Shown here: in pieces, positions 55,794 through 64,000 of the stretch
Numbering within the stretch: position 1 is the first letter of the stretch
Layout of the letters: every line of letters begins with the position of its first letter
Source: Tolypothrix sp. PCC 7910
GTDB lineage: Bacteria; Cyanobacteriota; Cyanobacteriia; Cyanobacteriales; Nostocaceae
Direction: 5' to 3'
NCBI RefSeq assembly: GCF_011769525.1
Contig: NZ_CP050440.1
Coordinates: 4,837,501-4,901,500, forward strand
Length of the DNA stretch: 64,000 nt
The notes under the pieces: generated by a model
Told to the model about the DNA's origin: nothing
Seen by the model: only the letters and a program-made list of their open reading frames with translations
The model's database searches: none
Translations under genes and position numbers: made by a program

Positions 55794-56087
55794 GACTACG
55801 CGAAACACGGAAACGTTAACCCTGATGTTAATTCCGGGAACCCTGAAGTTGATTCCGACTACGCGAAACACGGAAACGTCAACCCTGATGTTGATTCCGG
55901 GAACCCTGATGTTGATTCCGACTACGCGAAACACGGAAACGCCAACCCTGATGTTGATTCTGACTACGTGAAACACGGAAACGTCAACCCTGATGTTAAT
56001 TCCGGGAACCCTGAAGTTGATTCCGACTACGCGAAACACGGAAACGTCAACCCTGATGTTGATTCCGGGAACCCTGATGTTGATTCA
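55794..56087. repeat. Array of fourteen 21-bp units (294 bp) with 63-bp higher-order period
   Basis: Three related 21-bp units occur in the order ABCABCABABCABC. A is gactacgcgaaacacggaaac, shown here by its first 20 bases gactacgcgaaacacggaaa. B begins gtcaaccctgatgttg and C begins gggaaccctgatgttg, both ending attcc. B and C differ at only two positions. Because 21 is a multiple of three and the unit lacks stops, several frames on both strands stay open. The rightward phase with repeats like NPDVDSGNPDVDSDYAKHGN has no start codon before the array. Whether any frame is translated is not shown. A hairpin repeat abuts the right end. Confidence 0.9.
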
Positions 56088-56093
56088 GTTTAC

Positions 56094-56123
56094 GTAGGAT
56101 GCGTTAGCGATCGCGTAACGCAT
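56094..56123. repeat. Dispersed hairpin repeat with HIP1 centre
   Basis: gtaggatgcgttagcgatcg followed by cgtaacgcat forms a near-perfect palindrome. The loop is replaced by a GCGATCGC octamer. It is a member of the TAGGRTGCGTTA family and directly adjoins the 21-bp array. Confidence 0.75.
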
Positions 56124-56221
56124 CAGCACCAAAGCCTTTCGTGCGTTACGGCTGACTGAGATTTTTTCAGAAATCAAATCGGATTCCTATATTTTTTAAG
56201 TAACGTACCATATTCGGCGGC

Positions 56222-56292
56222 GGTGCGTTAGGCGCTAGATTAGTTATTTTGTGGCAAATAATATCTATCATATGTGCCTAACACACCCTACA
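56222..56292. repeat. Dispersed hairpin repeat, long-loop form
   Basis: ggtgcgttaggcgctag on the left pairs with gcctaacacacc on the right (ends near 56292). The loop is about 45 bases, similar to the copy at 39037. Confidence 0.6.
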
Positions 56293-56324
56293 ACAATATT
56301 TATTTTTGATTGATAAATCATCTC

Positions 56325-56648
56325 TTATTTAGAACTAGATTCAAAATCAGAGACAGCGCAGGAAAATTCTCTAAATGCTGTTTTAATTAAAACTTCTTTC
56401 ATTTCTCTATTCAAAGCAGAATCACGGATCATGTCTGCTAATTCGAGGAATAAAAAAGAAATCATAAATCGGTCTTGGCGGTCAATTTGTTTTAAGCAAG
56501 ATGAGATAAACTCATACAATTCTGTTTTTTTGGGCTTACTTTCTTCTTCCCATAATTGAAAAGCTAACCTGAAGGTTTTTAACCTAATTTCGTTGGTGTT
56601 GTAAGACGCGTCTTTGTAGCGAATTGATACGCGTTGGGGCATTTCCAT
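56325..56648 (-). CDS. Small cytosolic helical protein of unknown function
   Basis: The 107-residue protein has an N-terminal strand-like part (MEMPQRVSIRYKDASYNTNE) and a helical remainder with KTFRLAFQLWEEESKPKKTE, CLKQIDRQDRFMISFLFLEL and a C-terminal region rich in Glu and Ser. No membrane segment, signal peptide or known motif is visible, and I cannot assign a family. ATG 56648 or the second Met two codons later could start it. It lies alone in a repeat-rich region, which raises the chance of recent acquisition, but base composition does not stand out. Confidence 0.55.
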   Translation of the reverse strand: MEMPQRVSIRYKDASYNTNEIRLKTFRLAFQLWEEESKPKKTELYEFISSCLKQIDRQDRFMISFLFLELADMIRDSALNREMKEVLIKTAFREFSCAVSDFESSSK

Positions 56649-57065
56649 AGTTTTGAATAGCCAGACTCAATATAAATTATTATTCAACTTTTGATGAGCT
56701 AATCCGGAGAAATATTAGAAGGATAAAGGATGAAGCATGAATGGTGAATTAGAAATTTTAAAAATAACCAAAAAGCAATCTCTAAAGTAATATTAATTTT
56801 CAAAAGAATGGGGCAGATGGTAGGGGCATGGCAATGCCATGCCCTCTAGGATATATTGATGTAACGCAAACATTATTTTAATTAGTATAATTTTGTGCAA
56901 TTGAGAAACCAATAATATTAAAAGATAAAATCTTGAGTGAAAAAATTATTTTGGGGTAAAATTTAACGGGTAAAATTTAAAGTGTTTTATTTAGCATTTT
57001 CCCCTTTGGCGTGGGAAATCGCTAAAATCGAAATGTTTACATAATAATTTACGCTTATTTAGGTT
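56649..57065. other. Gap with a perfect hairpin repeat
   Basis: No gene is seen. The hairpin gggcatggc-aat-gccatgccc at 56823-56844 is followed by ctctagg. A related copy lies at 61163-61192. Confidence 0.55.
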
Positions 57066-57437
57066 GTGGCTACTGTAACTTGTCCTCGCTGCCATCAACT
57101 GGTTGATCATCAGGCTATTACTTGTCCTTATTGTCAGACAACTCTCAAGGCTTACGGACATCCTGGTATTCCGTTGCATCGTGTGAGTGGTGATGGTTAT
57201 CTGTGCGATACTTGCACCTATCATGCGGATGATACTTGCAATTTTCCTAAACGTCCCTACGCAAAAGACTGTACCCTTTACGAAAATTTGGAGGAAGCTA
57301 AGTTAGAGTCACAACAGCAGCTTGCTAAACAGAGTTTTGGTGTGGCTGTGAAAGGTTGGATTAAACGTAATCAGGGCTTACTGTTGATATTAGGTCTATT
57401 ATGCATCTGTTTACTGCTGGCGTTGTCAACAGGATGA
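57066..57437 (+). CDS. Zinc-ribbon protein with C-terminal membrane anchor
   Basis: The 123-residue protein starts at GTG 57066. It has an N-terminal zinc ribbon (VTCPRCHQLV and ITCPYCQTTLK), then a second cysteine cluster (YLCDTCTYHADDTCNFPKRP and DCTLYENL), a short charged helix, and one C-terminal transmembrane helix (GLLLILGLLCICLLLALSTG). Up to nine cysteines lie before the anchor, so it could bind one zinc and one further metal or iron-sulfur centre. It is tail-anchored with the Cys-rich part probably in the cytoplasm. I believe it is conserved among cyanobacteria but cannot name its function. It is followed by hairpin repeats. Confidence 0.78.
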   Translation: MATVTCPRCHQLVDHQAITCPYCQTTLKAYGHPGIPLHRVSGDGYLCDTCTYHADDTCNFPKRPYAKDCTLYENLEEAKLESQQQLAKQSFGVAVKGWIKRNQGLLLILGLLCICLLLALSTG

Positions 57438-57441
57438 AATT

Positions 57442-57550
57442 GTAGGATGCGTTAATAACGCATCCCCTGAATCATCTGATGCTAGGCTAATACAATGCAT
57501 CTGTATTGCCCACAGAGGCGGTGCGTTACGCTACGCTAACGCACCCTACG
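57442..57550. repeat. Two dispersed hairpin repeats (TAGGATGCGTTA family)
   Basis: The short form gtaggatgcgtta-ataacgcatcc lies at 57442-57465. A longer, perfect form ggtgcgttacg-ctacg-ctaacgcacc lies at 57520-57545. They fill the gap between two convergent genes. Confidence 0.75.
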
Positions 57551-57562
57551 TATATTCAAAAT

Positions 57563-58612
57563 TTAATGTTTTATATGAGGTGCGATCGCGACTATCTTTT
57601 TGGCTTCATCTACTGTAATCCGCGCTAGTCCAAATTTTTCAATAATCGCCGCATTCGTGGTTAAGTGAGTACTAATCTTGGATACCCCATATTGACTTTC
57701 TTCTAAGGCTAAGGTAGCGGGTAACAATAATTGATCACCTAAATGTTCATCGATTGGTGCGCCTGTGTGATGAAATTCTAATAATTGGCGACAAGCAATA
57801 TCTGCAACTTTCTCGGCTGGTAAGCGTAAACGCCCAAAGCCACCAAAGCCAGTCAAGCTATTTTTATACTCAGCAGTTAAAAAAACACCAGCCCCCGGTG
57901 CAATTCCTTTTTCTCGCAAGGCTTGAATAGCTGCATTTAACCCAGCTTGGTGTAATAAGTTCTGGGCGCGATTCGCCATGCGTTGAGAAATATGCGAGGC
58001 TAATTCTGTGACTACTGCTAATCCTCTAACTTGGTGTAAGTTACCTCTCTCGAGCAAAGTAATACCGTTAATTTTGCCACTACCATTGACTTTAATGTGC
58101 ATTTCGCCACCACCTTGGGGATACCATCCCCAAGCGCGTAACTTAGCTGTCGCCTTCACTCCCATGCGGCGCAGCATTGGCAAATATACTTGTTCAATAT
58201 AGGTCATGGTGGGGCTAAAGGGGACATGAGTGCCACCTTTTAAAATTACTTGGGATTCCGCAGAAGCTAAAGCTAAAGGTAAAAGAACAGTCTGCAATAC
58301 CAAAGTCATCGCCCCAGCAGATCCGCCTTGCTGTGCTTCGGTGACATCAAAGGTATATTGTCCCGGCTTCACAGCACTACCAGGAATAAATTCCAGCATC
58401 ATGGAACCCAAAGTATCACCCTGCATTTTGGCATCACAAATTCTAGCCGCAGCACGAACTGCTGTTAAATGTTGCGCTGCTAATCCTGGTCTTCTACGTT
58501 TAGCACGAATACCTGCAATGCGGATAGATTCACCAGTGATAGCCGCTAAACTCAAGGAAGTGCGAAGAACCTGTCCGCCTCCTTCTCCGTAGGCACCGTC
58601 AATTTCAATCAT
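57563..58612 (-). CDS. rtcA: RNA 3'-terminal phosphate cyclase
   Basis: The 349-residue enzyme converts RNA 3'-phosphate to a 2',3'-cyclic phosphate with ATP, via an enzyme-AMP intermediate. Motifs: IEIDGAYGEGGGQVLRTSLS at the N-terminus, RPGLAAQHLTAVRAA, QQGGSAGAMTLVLQTVLLPL, GWYPQGGGEMHIKV, and HTGAPIDEHLGDQLLLPATL, where the His before LGDQLL is the adenylated residue. All are present, so it should be active. No rtcB gene is next to it. ATG 58612 is preferred over TTG 58618. It is divergent from recQ. RtcA acts in RNA repair or end processing, but its targets in cyanobacteria are unknown. Confidence 0.95.
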   Translation of the reverse strand: MIEIDGAYGEGGGQVLRTSLSLAAITGESIRIAGIRAKRRRPGLAAQHLTAVRAAARICDAKMQGDTLGSMMLEFIPGSAVKPGQYTFDVTEAQQGGSAGAMTLVLQTVLLPLALASAESQVILKGGTHVPFSPTMTYIEQVYLPMLRRMGVKATAKLRAWGWYPQGGGEMHIKVNGSGKINGITLLERGNLHQVRGLAVVTELASHISQRMANRAQNLLHQAGLNAAIQALREKGIAPGAGVFLTAEYKNSLTGFGGFGRLRLPAEKVADIACRQLLEFHHTGAPIDEHLGDQLLLPATLALEESQYGVSKISTHLTTNAAIIEKFGLARITVDEAKKIVAIAPHIKH

Positions 58613-58911
58613 GGGCAATTGGAGATATTGAACTTTGGATTATCTCTACGGTTGAGTAATCAGATTACAAAGTTTATAGCTGTTTTTATATAAGTGCAAT
58701 ATGACTTTGGGGTTGTCAATTGTCAATTGTCATTTGGTAATTGGTAATTGGTAATTGGTAATTGGGTGTTTGTCTTTTATTCTTCCTTATCTCCCTGATC
58801 TCCCTGATCTCCCATTTCCCAATCCCCAGTCCCCAGGTTCCCAGGAGATTGCTAAAATCCTGTTATCTTCATAACTACCCACGCACTAAGCCAGCAGAAA
58901 AAGCGATCGCT
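58613..58911. repeat. rtcA-recQ gap with TAATTGG heptamers
   Basis: TAATTGG/GGTAATT heptamers run tandem at about 58735-58764, followed by ctccctgatc units at 58791-58812 and CCCAGTCCCC-type units at about 58822-58842. Promoters of both divergent genes should lie in this gap. Confidence 0.7.
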
Positions 58912-61074
58912 ATGCTTCAGTATCCAAATCTCGAACAAGCGCTAAAATATCACTTCGGTTACGACCGATTCCGTCCGGGACAACGGCAAATTATCGAGGA
59001 TGCGCTGCAAAATCGGGATTTGATGGTGGTGATGCCTACGGGTGGGGGTAAGTCTTTGTGTTTTCAGTTACCAGCGCTGTTAAAGAAGGGTTTGACCGTG
59101 GTGGTGTCTCCTTTGATCGCTTTGATGCAAGACCAGGTGGAGGCGTTACGGAATAATAATATTAGCGCTACGTTCCTGAATAGTAGTTTGAATGCTTATA
59201 AAGTGCGATCGCGTGAGGAAGCTATCCTCAGTGGTAAGGTGAAATTACTTTATGTCGCACCGGAACGGCTTTTAAGTGAAAGATTTCTGCCGTTTTTAGA
59301 TTTAGTTAATCACCAAGTTGGAATTTCTACCTTTGCAATTGATGAGGCGCATTGTGTCTCGGAATGGGGACATGATTTCCGTCCAGAATATCGGCAATTG
59401 CGATCGCTACGCCAACGTTACCCCAATATTCCTGCTGTCGCCCTTACCGCTACAGCTACCGATCGCGTTCGCAGTGATATCATCCAACAATTAGGGTTAA
59501 AGCAACCGAGTATCCACATCGCCAGTTTTAACCGTCAAAATCTTTATTATGAAATCCGTTCTAAATCTAAATCTGCTTACGCAGAGTTATTAGAATTAAT
59601 TCGTGAAACCCAAGGTTCAGCAATTATTTATTGTTTAACTCGTAAAAAAGTTGATGAACTAACTTTTAAATTGCAAAACGATAAAATTTCTGCCATACCT
59701 TATCATGCGGGATTAACTGACGACGAACGCACCAAAAATCAAACGCGGTTTATTCGCGATGATGTGCGGGTAATTGTCGCCACCATTGCGTTTGGGATGG
59801 GAATTAATAAGCCGGATGTGCGCTTGGTGGTTCACTTTGATTTACCACGCAATATAGAAAGTTACTATCAAGAATCAGGTAGGGCGGGTAGGGATGGCGA
59901 ACCTTCACGCTGTACCCTGTTCTTTAATTATGGTGATATTAAAACTATTGAATGGAGTATTAACCAAAAAACCGATCAGCAAGAACAATTGATTGCTAAA
60001 CAACAATTGCGGCAAATGATAGACTATGCCGAAGGTACAGATTGCAGACGCACAATTCAACTAGGTTATTTTGGCGAACGCTTTGCAGGTAATTGCGGTA
60101 ACTGTGATAATTGCCGTTATCCCAAACCCATGCAAGATTGGACGATTGAAGCGATGAAGTTCTTATCTTGCGTAGCACGTTGTAAAGAAAGATTTGGGAT
60201 GCTGCATATTATTGATGTGCTGCGAGGCTCAAAAAACCAGAAAATTACCCAAAATGAACACGACAAGCTATCTACCTACGGTATCGGCAAAGATAGAACT
60301 GTGGATGAATGGCGGATGCTGGGGCGATCGCTTTTACACCAAGGTTTACTCGAACAAACCACCGATGGTTACTCAGTTTTGAAGCTGAACGCCTTGAGTT
60401 GGGAAGTGATGCGGCGACAACGTACCGTTAATTTAGCTGTATCAGCCGTGCAAAAAGTTACTTGGGAAGAAACTAGCGAAAAAGCGGTTGAGGTAGAACT
60501 ACTTATGCAGAGATTGCGATCGCTAAGAAAACAACTAGCTGATGAACAATCTGTACCACCCTACGTTGTTTTTCAAGATTCTACCTTGAAATTAATGGCA
60601 CAGGTGCAACCCACAACCCTCAGCGAATTTGCCAAACTTTCTGGCGTAGGTAGTCATAAACTCGCCCAATACGGTGATAAATTCCTGGCAGAAATTCGCG
60701 CCTATCGTCAAGAACAAGGTGTAATAGATGTAGTTGTGAATGAAAAACCAGCTTTTGGTTTTCGCTTACCTTCAACTACAGAATTATTAACATTACAATT
60801 GCATCAACGCGGTTTGAGTGTGGCTGAAATTGCCGAGAAAAGAAATATTCGTTCTAGTACAGTTGTAGGACACCTAGTAGATTTAATTGAAAATAATCAG
60901 CCTGTAGACTTAAATCAATTGGTTCCTTTAGAAAAGCAAAAAAAGATTTGGCAAGTCCTAGAAGTCCTAGGTGATATTTCTCTCACCCCAATTCGCGAAC
61001 AGCTGGGTGAGAATTATACTTATGATGAAATTCGCTTAGTAAGGGGAAGATGGCGGAGGGAAAAACGGAAGTAA
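58912..61074 (+). CDS. recQ: ATP-dependent DNA helicase RecQ
   Basis: The 720-residue 3'-5' helicase acts in recombination and replication-fork repair. It has [16 protein letters not shown] (Q-motif region), Walker A PTGGGKS with Lys47, [17 protein letters not shown] (from residue 144), and [12 protein letters not shown] (motif VI). The zinc module has Cys in GTDCRRTIQ and in GNCGNCDNC, followed by the winged helix, an HRDC domain ([20 protein letters not shown]) and a final HTH-like segment ([20 protein letters not shown]) seen in long RecQ proteins. The ATG at 58912 matches the family N-terminus; the frame is open about 50 codons further upstream, but through repeat DNA. Confidence 0.96.
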   Translation: MLQYPNLEQALKYHFGYDRFRPGQRQIIEDALQNRDLMVVMPTGGGKSLCFQLPALLKKGLTVVVSPLIALMQDQVEALRNNNISATFLNSSLNAYKVRSREEAILSGKVKLLYVAPERLLSERFLPFLDLVNHQVGISTFAIDEAHCVSEWGHDFRPEYRQLRSLRQRYPNIPAVALTATATDRVRSDIIQQLGLKQPSIHIASFNRQNLYYEIRSKSKSAYAELLELIRETQGSAIIYCLTRKKVDELTFKLQNDKISAIPYHAGLTDDERTKNQTRFIRDDVRVIVATIAFGMGINKPDVRLVVHFDLPRNIESYYQESGRAGRDGEPSRCTLFFNYGDIKTIEWSINQKTDQQEQLIAKQQLRQMIDYAEGTDCRRTIQLGYFGERFAGNCGNCDNCRYPKPMQDWTIEAMKFLSCVARCKERFGMLHIIDVLRGSKNQKITQNEHDKLSTYGIGKDRTVDEWRMLGRSLLHQGLLEQTTDGYSVLKLNALSWEVMRRQRTVNLAVSAVQKVTWEETSEKAVEVELLMQRLRSLRKQLADEQSVPPYVVFQDSTLKLMAQVQPTTLSEFAKLSGVGSHKLAQYGDKFLAEIRAYRQEQGVIDVVVNEKPAFGFRLPSTTELLTLQLHQRGLSVAEIAEKRNIRSSTVVGHLVDLIENNQPVDLNQLVPLEKQKKIWQVLEVLGDISLTPIREQLGENYTYDEIRLVRGRWRREKRK

Positions 61075-61162
61075 TTCGTAATTAGAAGATATTTTAAAAG
61101 CCCTCTCGTTGGTAGCAAAATGTTTTATATCCCTCTAAATATCATTTTTAGTACAGATAATT

Positions 61163-61192
61163 GTAAGGGCATGGCAGTGCCCGTGCCCCTAC
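61163..61192. repeat. GGGCATGGC-type hairpin repeat, second copy
   Basis: gtaagggcatggcagtgccc followed by gtgcccctac forms a stem with a few mismatches. It resembles the perfect hairpin at 56823. Confidence 0.5.
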
Positions 61193-61213
61193 CTTTGTAC
61201 TCGTGACACTGCG

Positions 61214-61564
61214 TTAATATACACTGCTAGCTTCTAATTCACTGGGATGCATTATCACTTTACCTAGTAACTCGCTGAAATATATAACTCGATAATTAGG
61301 TGCTAGCTCTGTTTGTAGTTGCTTCCAGAGGTTAGTTCCTTCTTTCTCAAAAGCTGCTTCATCTTCTGGACTTAAATCTGGTGAGTTAGCAGGATCTTGC
61401 CAGTTTAAGCTTGCATTATAATCACTAGCCCAATTTTTTAGGCGATTTATGGTTTCTTGACTGAGGGGCAATTTTGCTGGATCGATATTACCAACTTTAT
61501 CAGCATCTGCCCACCATAAAGGGTCGCACCCATAATCAGCCATTAGTTTTATCGTTATTGCCAT
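61214..61564 (-). CDS. Probable immunity protein for the adjacent toxin-like gene
   Basis: The 116-residue acidic cytosolic protein (MAITIKLMADYGCDPLWWAD at the start, later NRLKNWASDYNASLNW and LWKQLQTELAPNYRVIYFSE) has no membrane segment. In my recollection, similar small proteins beginning with KLMADYG are often encoded next to C-terminal toxin domains in cyanobacteria and other bacteria, so it is called a likely immunity protein. That is an inference from context. It starts 16 bases after the final stop of the toxin-like frame, on the same strand, as a cotranscribed pair would. Unlike the toxin frame it is intact. Confidence 0.65.
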   Translation of the reverse strand: MAITIKLMADYGCDPLWWADADKVGNIDPAKLPLSQETINRLKNWASDYNASLNWQDPANSPDLSPEDEAAFEKEGTNLWKQLQTELAPNYRVIYFSELLGKVIMHPSELEASSVY

Positions 61565-61580
61565 AGCTATTCAGGTGGAA

Positions 61581-61967
61581 TTATGGTAAAGAAGCGGGAT
61601 TAGCTCCAACTATATAACCATTATCACCTACTGTTACAGCTATGTATTGCGTTTTCCCATTAAAAATGACTTCATATATTTCTCTTCGAGGTTCTATTGT
61701 TCCTTAATAGCCAATAAAGGCTCCTCTGGTGATAGCAGCCATAACAGCATCTGGGATTTCATTCTCAGAAATTCCGCGTCTGGAAAAATCCTCTTGATGT
61801 TCTTTTAATATATGTGCTAACCCACTACCTCTTCTACCAGCTTTTCCCTCTTCTAAAAATACGATTTTGCCATCAACTTGCTTAGCAATCCGCACAACTT
61901 TTTCTGGACTATGCTTAATACCAGACTCACGAAGTTCTGCAAACAACGCCGCTTTTTCATCATCCAT
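61581..61967 (-). pseudogene. Orphan polymorphic-toxin C-terminal domain (nuclease-like), interrupted by an in-frame TAA
   Basis: From ATG 61967 the frame reads MDDEKAALFAELRESGIKHS through GSGLAHILKEHQEDFSRRGI and ISENEIPDAVMAAITRGAFI-GY, then meets TAA at 61704-61706. The same frame stays open after that stop for 40 codons (REIYEVIFNGKTQYIAVTVG, then DNGYIVGANP) to the final TAA at 61581-61583. The pattern of HIL...H, then IYEV.FNG and IAVTVGDNG.IVGANP is what I recall for C-terminal toxin domains of the barnase/EndoU/colicin/RelE-like (BECR) nuclease group. The stop replaces a codon that is probably CAA (Q) in relatives, a single base change. There is no large delivery protein upstream, so the module is an orphan. 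Confidence 0.7.
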
Positions 61968-62268
61968 ATTTAAATTTAGTTATTTAAAATACTCATTAAT
62001 AGAAATGTATAAAAATTAATATAAGCTCCATAATATAGCAATCTCAGATATGTCATGAGCTAAAAATTATTACCACGAAACGCGTCGCGGAGGGGCTTTC
62101 CACAGGGTAGTACAAGTTCGATGAAGTCGTTCCCCAAAGGGTAGAAATAAAATTTAGGTTTGCTGTATCTTATAATTTAAGTTTTGCCACTATATTTATA
62201 ATTAAAAAAATCAGGGTAAAAAGTATCTCTTACTCTTCACCCTGAATTTTCTAAATTCAACTATTCAA
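61968..62268. other. Gap between chlB and the toxin-like gene
   Basis: No gene is seen. Around 62076-62150 lies a GC-richer patch (acgaaacgcgtcgcggagg, and later cgttccccaaagggtag) that looks like a decayed dispersed repeat. From about 62215 there is a dyad agggtaaaaag...ctcttcaccct that may end chlB transcription. Confidence 0.4.
62215..62247 (-). terminator. Possible chlB terminator
   Basis: cagggtaaaa (62213-62222) and the inverted ttcaccctg (62237-62245) can pair around a loop of about 15 bases. Read leftward, the stem is followed by a T-rich stretch (complement of attaaaaaaat). Arm pairing is not perfect. Confidence 0.5.
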
Positions 62269-63795
62269 TTAAGCACCAACAGCTTCTTTCGCAGCATACA
62301 GAACTTCAGAATTGATATCTTTAATGCCGCGATCGCGTGCAAATTTCTCGGTGTTGCGTTTCACTTTACCGCGCACAAATCCGGGGATTTTGTTGAGTTC
62401 TGCTAAACCATCTTTTGTCCAATTCAAATCAGATTCGGCAGAAATTCCTTTGGTAATCACTTCTTTGGTATCATGTCCACCAAAGATTTCTAACAGATGA
62501 TCTTCCATTCCTAAAGTAAAGGAATTGTAGATTAAATCTGTGACCTGATTTGTACCTTCGTAACCCAAGAATGGTTTGTAACCGATGGGGAAGTTTTGCA
62601 CGTGGATAGGTGCAGCAATTACACCGCAGGGAATATTCAAGCGCTTACCAACATGGCGTTCCATTTGCGTACCGAAAATAGCGGAAGGTTCGACGCGGGC
62701 GATCGCATCCCCAATTTCCCCGTGATCGTCGGTAATCAGAACTTCATCGCAATATTCACTGACTTGTTCACGGAACCAGTCTGCATCATATTTGCAGTAA
62801 GTTCCCGCCCAAACAACGTGAATCCCCATTTCTCGTGACAAAATCTTAGTCATGGCGGCGGCGTGGGTGTTGTCACCAAACACGACGGCTTTTTTACCAG
62901 TTAAGTTTTGACAGTCAATGGAACGGGAGAACCAAGCAGCTTGCGATACATACAGAGTTTGTTCGTTGATGAACTCTTCGTAATCTACATCCGCGCCTTG
63001 GGCGTTAATTACCTGCTGAATTTTGCGGATACAACGGGCAGTTTCTACAACACCCATTGGGGTAATATCTACGTAAGGAGTACCGAATTGTTCTTCCAGG
63101 TAACGCGCTGTTGTTAAACCGAGTTCGCGATAAGGTACTAGGTTAAACCAAGCTTGGGGCATCTTCTTCAATTCACTAACAGAAGCGCCTTCAGGAATCA
63201 CAGTGTTCACCTCAATTCCCAAATCAGCCATCAGCCTTTTGAGTTCGGTGCAATCATGCTGGTTGTGGAAACCCAGGGTAGAAATCCCGATGATATTGAC
63301 TGAGGGGTTTGCAGTTTTGCCTTCTGGTAGTTCGCCTTTTCTGCGGGCTTTCTCAATGTAGAATTGCACTATTTGTTGCAAAGTGCGATCGGCTGCTTGC
63401 AGTTCGTTATAGCGGTAGTGGTTCACATCCGCTAACATAACATCGCCTTTCGATTCTATTTGTGCCCGTTCTACAAAGTTGTGCAAGTCTTCTTGCAAAA
63501 TACTAGAAGTGCAGGTGGGAGTTAAAACAATTAAATCTGGGTGTTCCTCGGCATCTTTGCGGGTAATATTTTCTACTACCTTTTCTTGAGAACCACGTGC
63601 TAAAACGTTGCGATCTACAACACTGGCTGTTACCGGAGTAAAGTTCCTTTCCCGCGATAGCATGGAGCGCATGACATTAAAATAGTCATCGCCTAGTGGG
63701 GCGTGCATGATGGCATGGACATTCTTAAAAGAACTGGCAATTCGCAGCGTACCAATGTGCGCTGGCCCTGCATACATCCAGTAAGCCAATTTCAT
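62269..63795 (-). CDS. chlB: Light-independent protochlorophyllide reductase subunit B
   Basis: The 508-residue protein is the B subunit of the dark-operative enzyme (ChlL2 with ChlN-ChlB) that reduces protochlorophyllide to chlorophyllide with ferredoxin and ATP. It is nitrogenase-like and oxygen-sensitive. Features: [20 protein letters not shown] at the N-terminus, [20 protein letters not shown]-like [13 protein letters not shown] (cluster Cys region), [40 protein letters not shown], and [20 protein letters not shown]. Length is normal. AGGGAGAA precedes ATG 63795. chlL and chlN are not in the window, so chlB is unlinked here. Together with bciB it gives two chlorophyll-synthesis genes in this region. 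Confidence 0.97.
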   Translation of the reverse strand: MKLAYWMYAGPAHIGTLRIASSFKNVHAIMHAPLGDDYFNVMRSMLSRERNFTPVTASVVDRNVLARGSQEKVVENITRKDAEEHPDLIVLTPTCTSSILQEDLHNFVERAQIESKGDVMLADVNHYRYNELQAADRTLQQIVQFYIEKARRKGELPEGKTANPSVNIIGISTLGFHNQHDCTELKRLMADLGIEVNTVIPEGASVSELKKMPQAWFNLVPYRELGLTTARYLEEQFGTPYVDITPMGVVETARCIRKIQQVINAQGADVDYEEFINEQTLYVSQAAWFSRSIDCQNLTGKKAVVFGDNTHAAAMTKILSREMGIHVVWAGTYCKYDADWFREQVSEYCDEVLITDDHGEIGDAIARVEPSAIFGTQMERHVGKRLNIPCGVIAAPIHVQNFPIGYKPFLGYEGTNQVTDLIYNSFTLGMEDHLLEIFGGHDTKEVITKGISAESDLNWTKDGLAELNKIPGFVRGKVKRNTEKFARDRGIKDINSEVLYAAKEAVGA

Positions 63796-64000
63796 CAGGT
63801 TTTCTCCCTTTTAAACTGAAATAACACAGAGTCCGTTAACAGATGGACTTATGATTGCTGGTTTTCTCATCGTTGTCTGATTGTCTCAAAACTTGTAGCC
63901 CACATAAAACGGGGAAATTATTAAGTTTCACGACAACTGCGATCGCCCAAACTCCTGTACCATCTGGGGTTTAGAGCCTAATTTAAACAATATTGATGTT
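63796..64000. promoter_or_regulatory. Upstream region of chlB
   Basis: This stretch at the window's end should hold the chlB promoter. No clear box or other gene is seen. Confidence 0.3.

Noticed and set aside
55746-56039. Leftward 97-codon frame with GINIRVPGINIRV repeats, and the rightward frame from 55759
   Set aside because: Both arise because the 21-bp unit has no stops. There is no ribosome-binding site, and the sequence outside the array gives no protein-like extension. Kept as a repeat, not as genes.
58762-58911. Upstream extension of the recQ frame by 50 codons
   Set aside because: It is encoded by repeat DNA and gives a hydrophobic segment foreign to RecQ; the ATG at 58912 matches the family N-terminus.

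Overview
The window comes from a filamentous, probably heterocyst-type cyanobacterium (Nostocales; Nostoc, Tolypothrix or Calothrix-like). Evidence seen in the sequence: very frequent HIP1 octamers (GCGATCGC), heptanucleotide tandem repeats in many intergenic gaps, thylakoid genes (psaK, psbZ, chlB, bciB, nblA), two neutral/alkaline invertases, an ado/aar alkane pair, a XisI remnant, and long AT-rich gaps. No rRNA, CRISPR array or prophage is visible. The genus is an inference.

Layout. 1-9 kb: end of an ABC1/UbiB kinase gene, a PP2C phosphatase, nblA, a Ser/Thr kinase and a PAS/GAF/cyclase-domain protein, separated by long non-coding gaps. 9-13 kb: an exported serine protease, an unknown protein and a lone sugar ABC permease. 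13-18 kb: ado, aar, accA, an SDR reductase and folE, all on the + strand. 18-29 kb: trpF, psaK, an M50 protease with CBS domains, a xisI remnant, a Uma2 gene, a DHH-CBS-nucleotidyltransferase fusion, psbZ, ribH, tRNA-Gly(GCC), and a zinc-ribbon membrane protein directly upstream of proA. 29-34 kb: four desaturases read leftward in the order desC, desA, desB, desD, which predicts Delta9, Delta12, omega-3 and Delta6 activity. 34-39 kb: a PLP-dependent lyase, bciB, and an unusual glycine-rich/WD40/J-domain protein. 39-46 kb: two tandem invertases, an intact-looking IS630-type element with perfect terminal inverted repeats and a transposase frameshift on an A8 run, rsmB and a TerB-like gene. 46-54 kb: a class A penicillin-binding protein with an Arg/Ser-rich tail, folK, a NUDIX hydrolase next to an ADP-ribosylglycohydrolase, trpB, a SUI1 protein and a 52-aa Pmp3-type protein. 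54-64 kb: small unknown genes, a 294-bp array of 21-bp repeats, dispersed hairpin repeats, rtcA, recQ, a toxin-like gene interrupted by TAA followed by a likely immunity gene, and chlB.

Genes that probably work together: fatty-acid supply (accA), acyl-ACP reduction and alkane formation (aar, ado), and desaturation (desC-A-B-D); chlorophyll synthesis (bciB, chlB) with photosystem subunits (psaK, psbZ) and phycobilisome turnover (nblA); folate synthesis (folE, folK); tryptophan synthesis (trpF, trpB); ADP-ribose handling (NUDIX and ADP-ribosylglycohydrolase).

Most worth a second look: the stop-interrupted toxin/immunity module, the WD40/J-domain fusion, the cyclase domain without its catalytic arginine, the 21-bp repeat array that is open in several frames, and several families of dispersed palindromes. 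All calls rest on reading the sequence and on recalled family knowledge; no database search was run.
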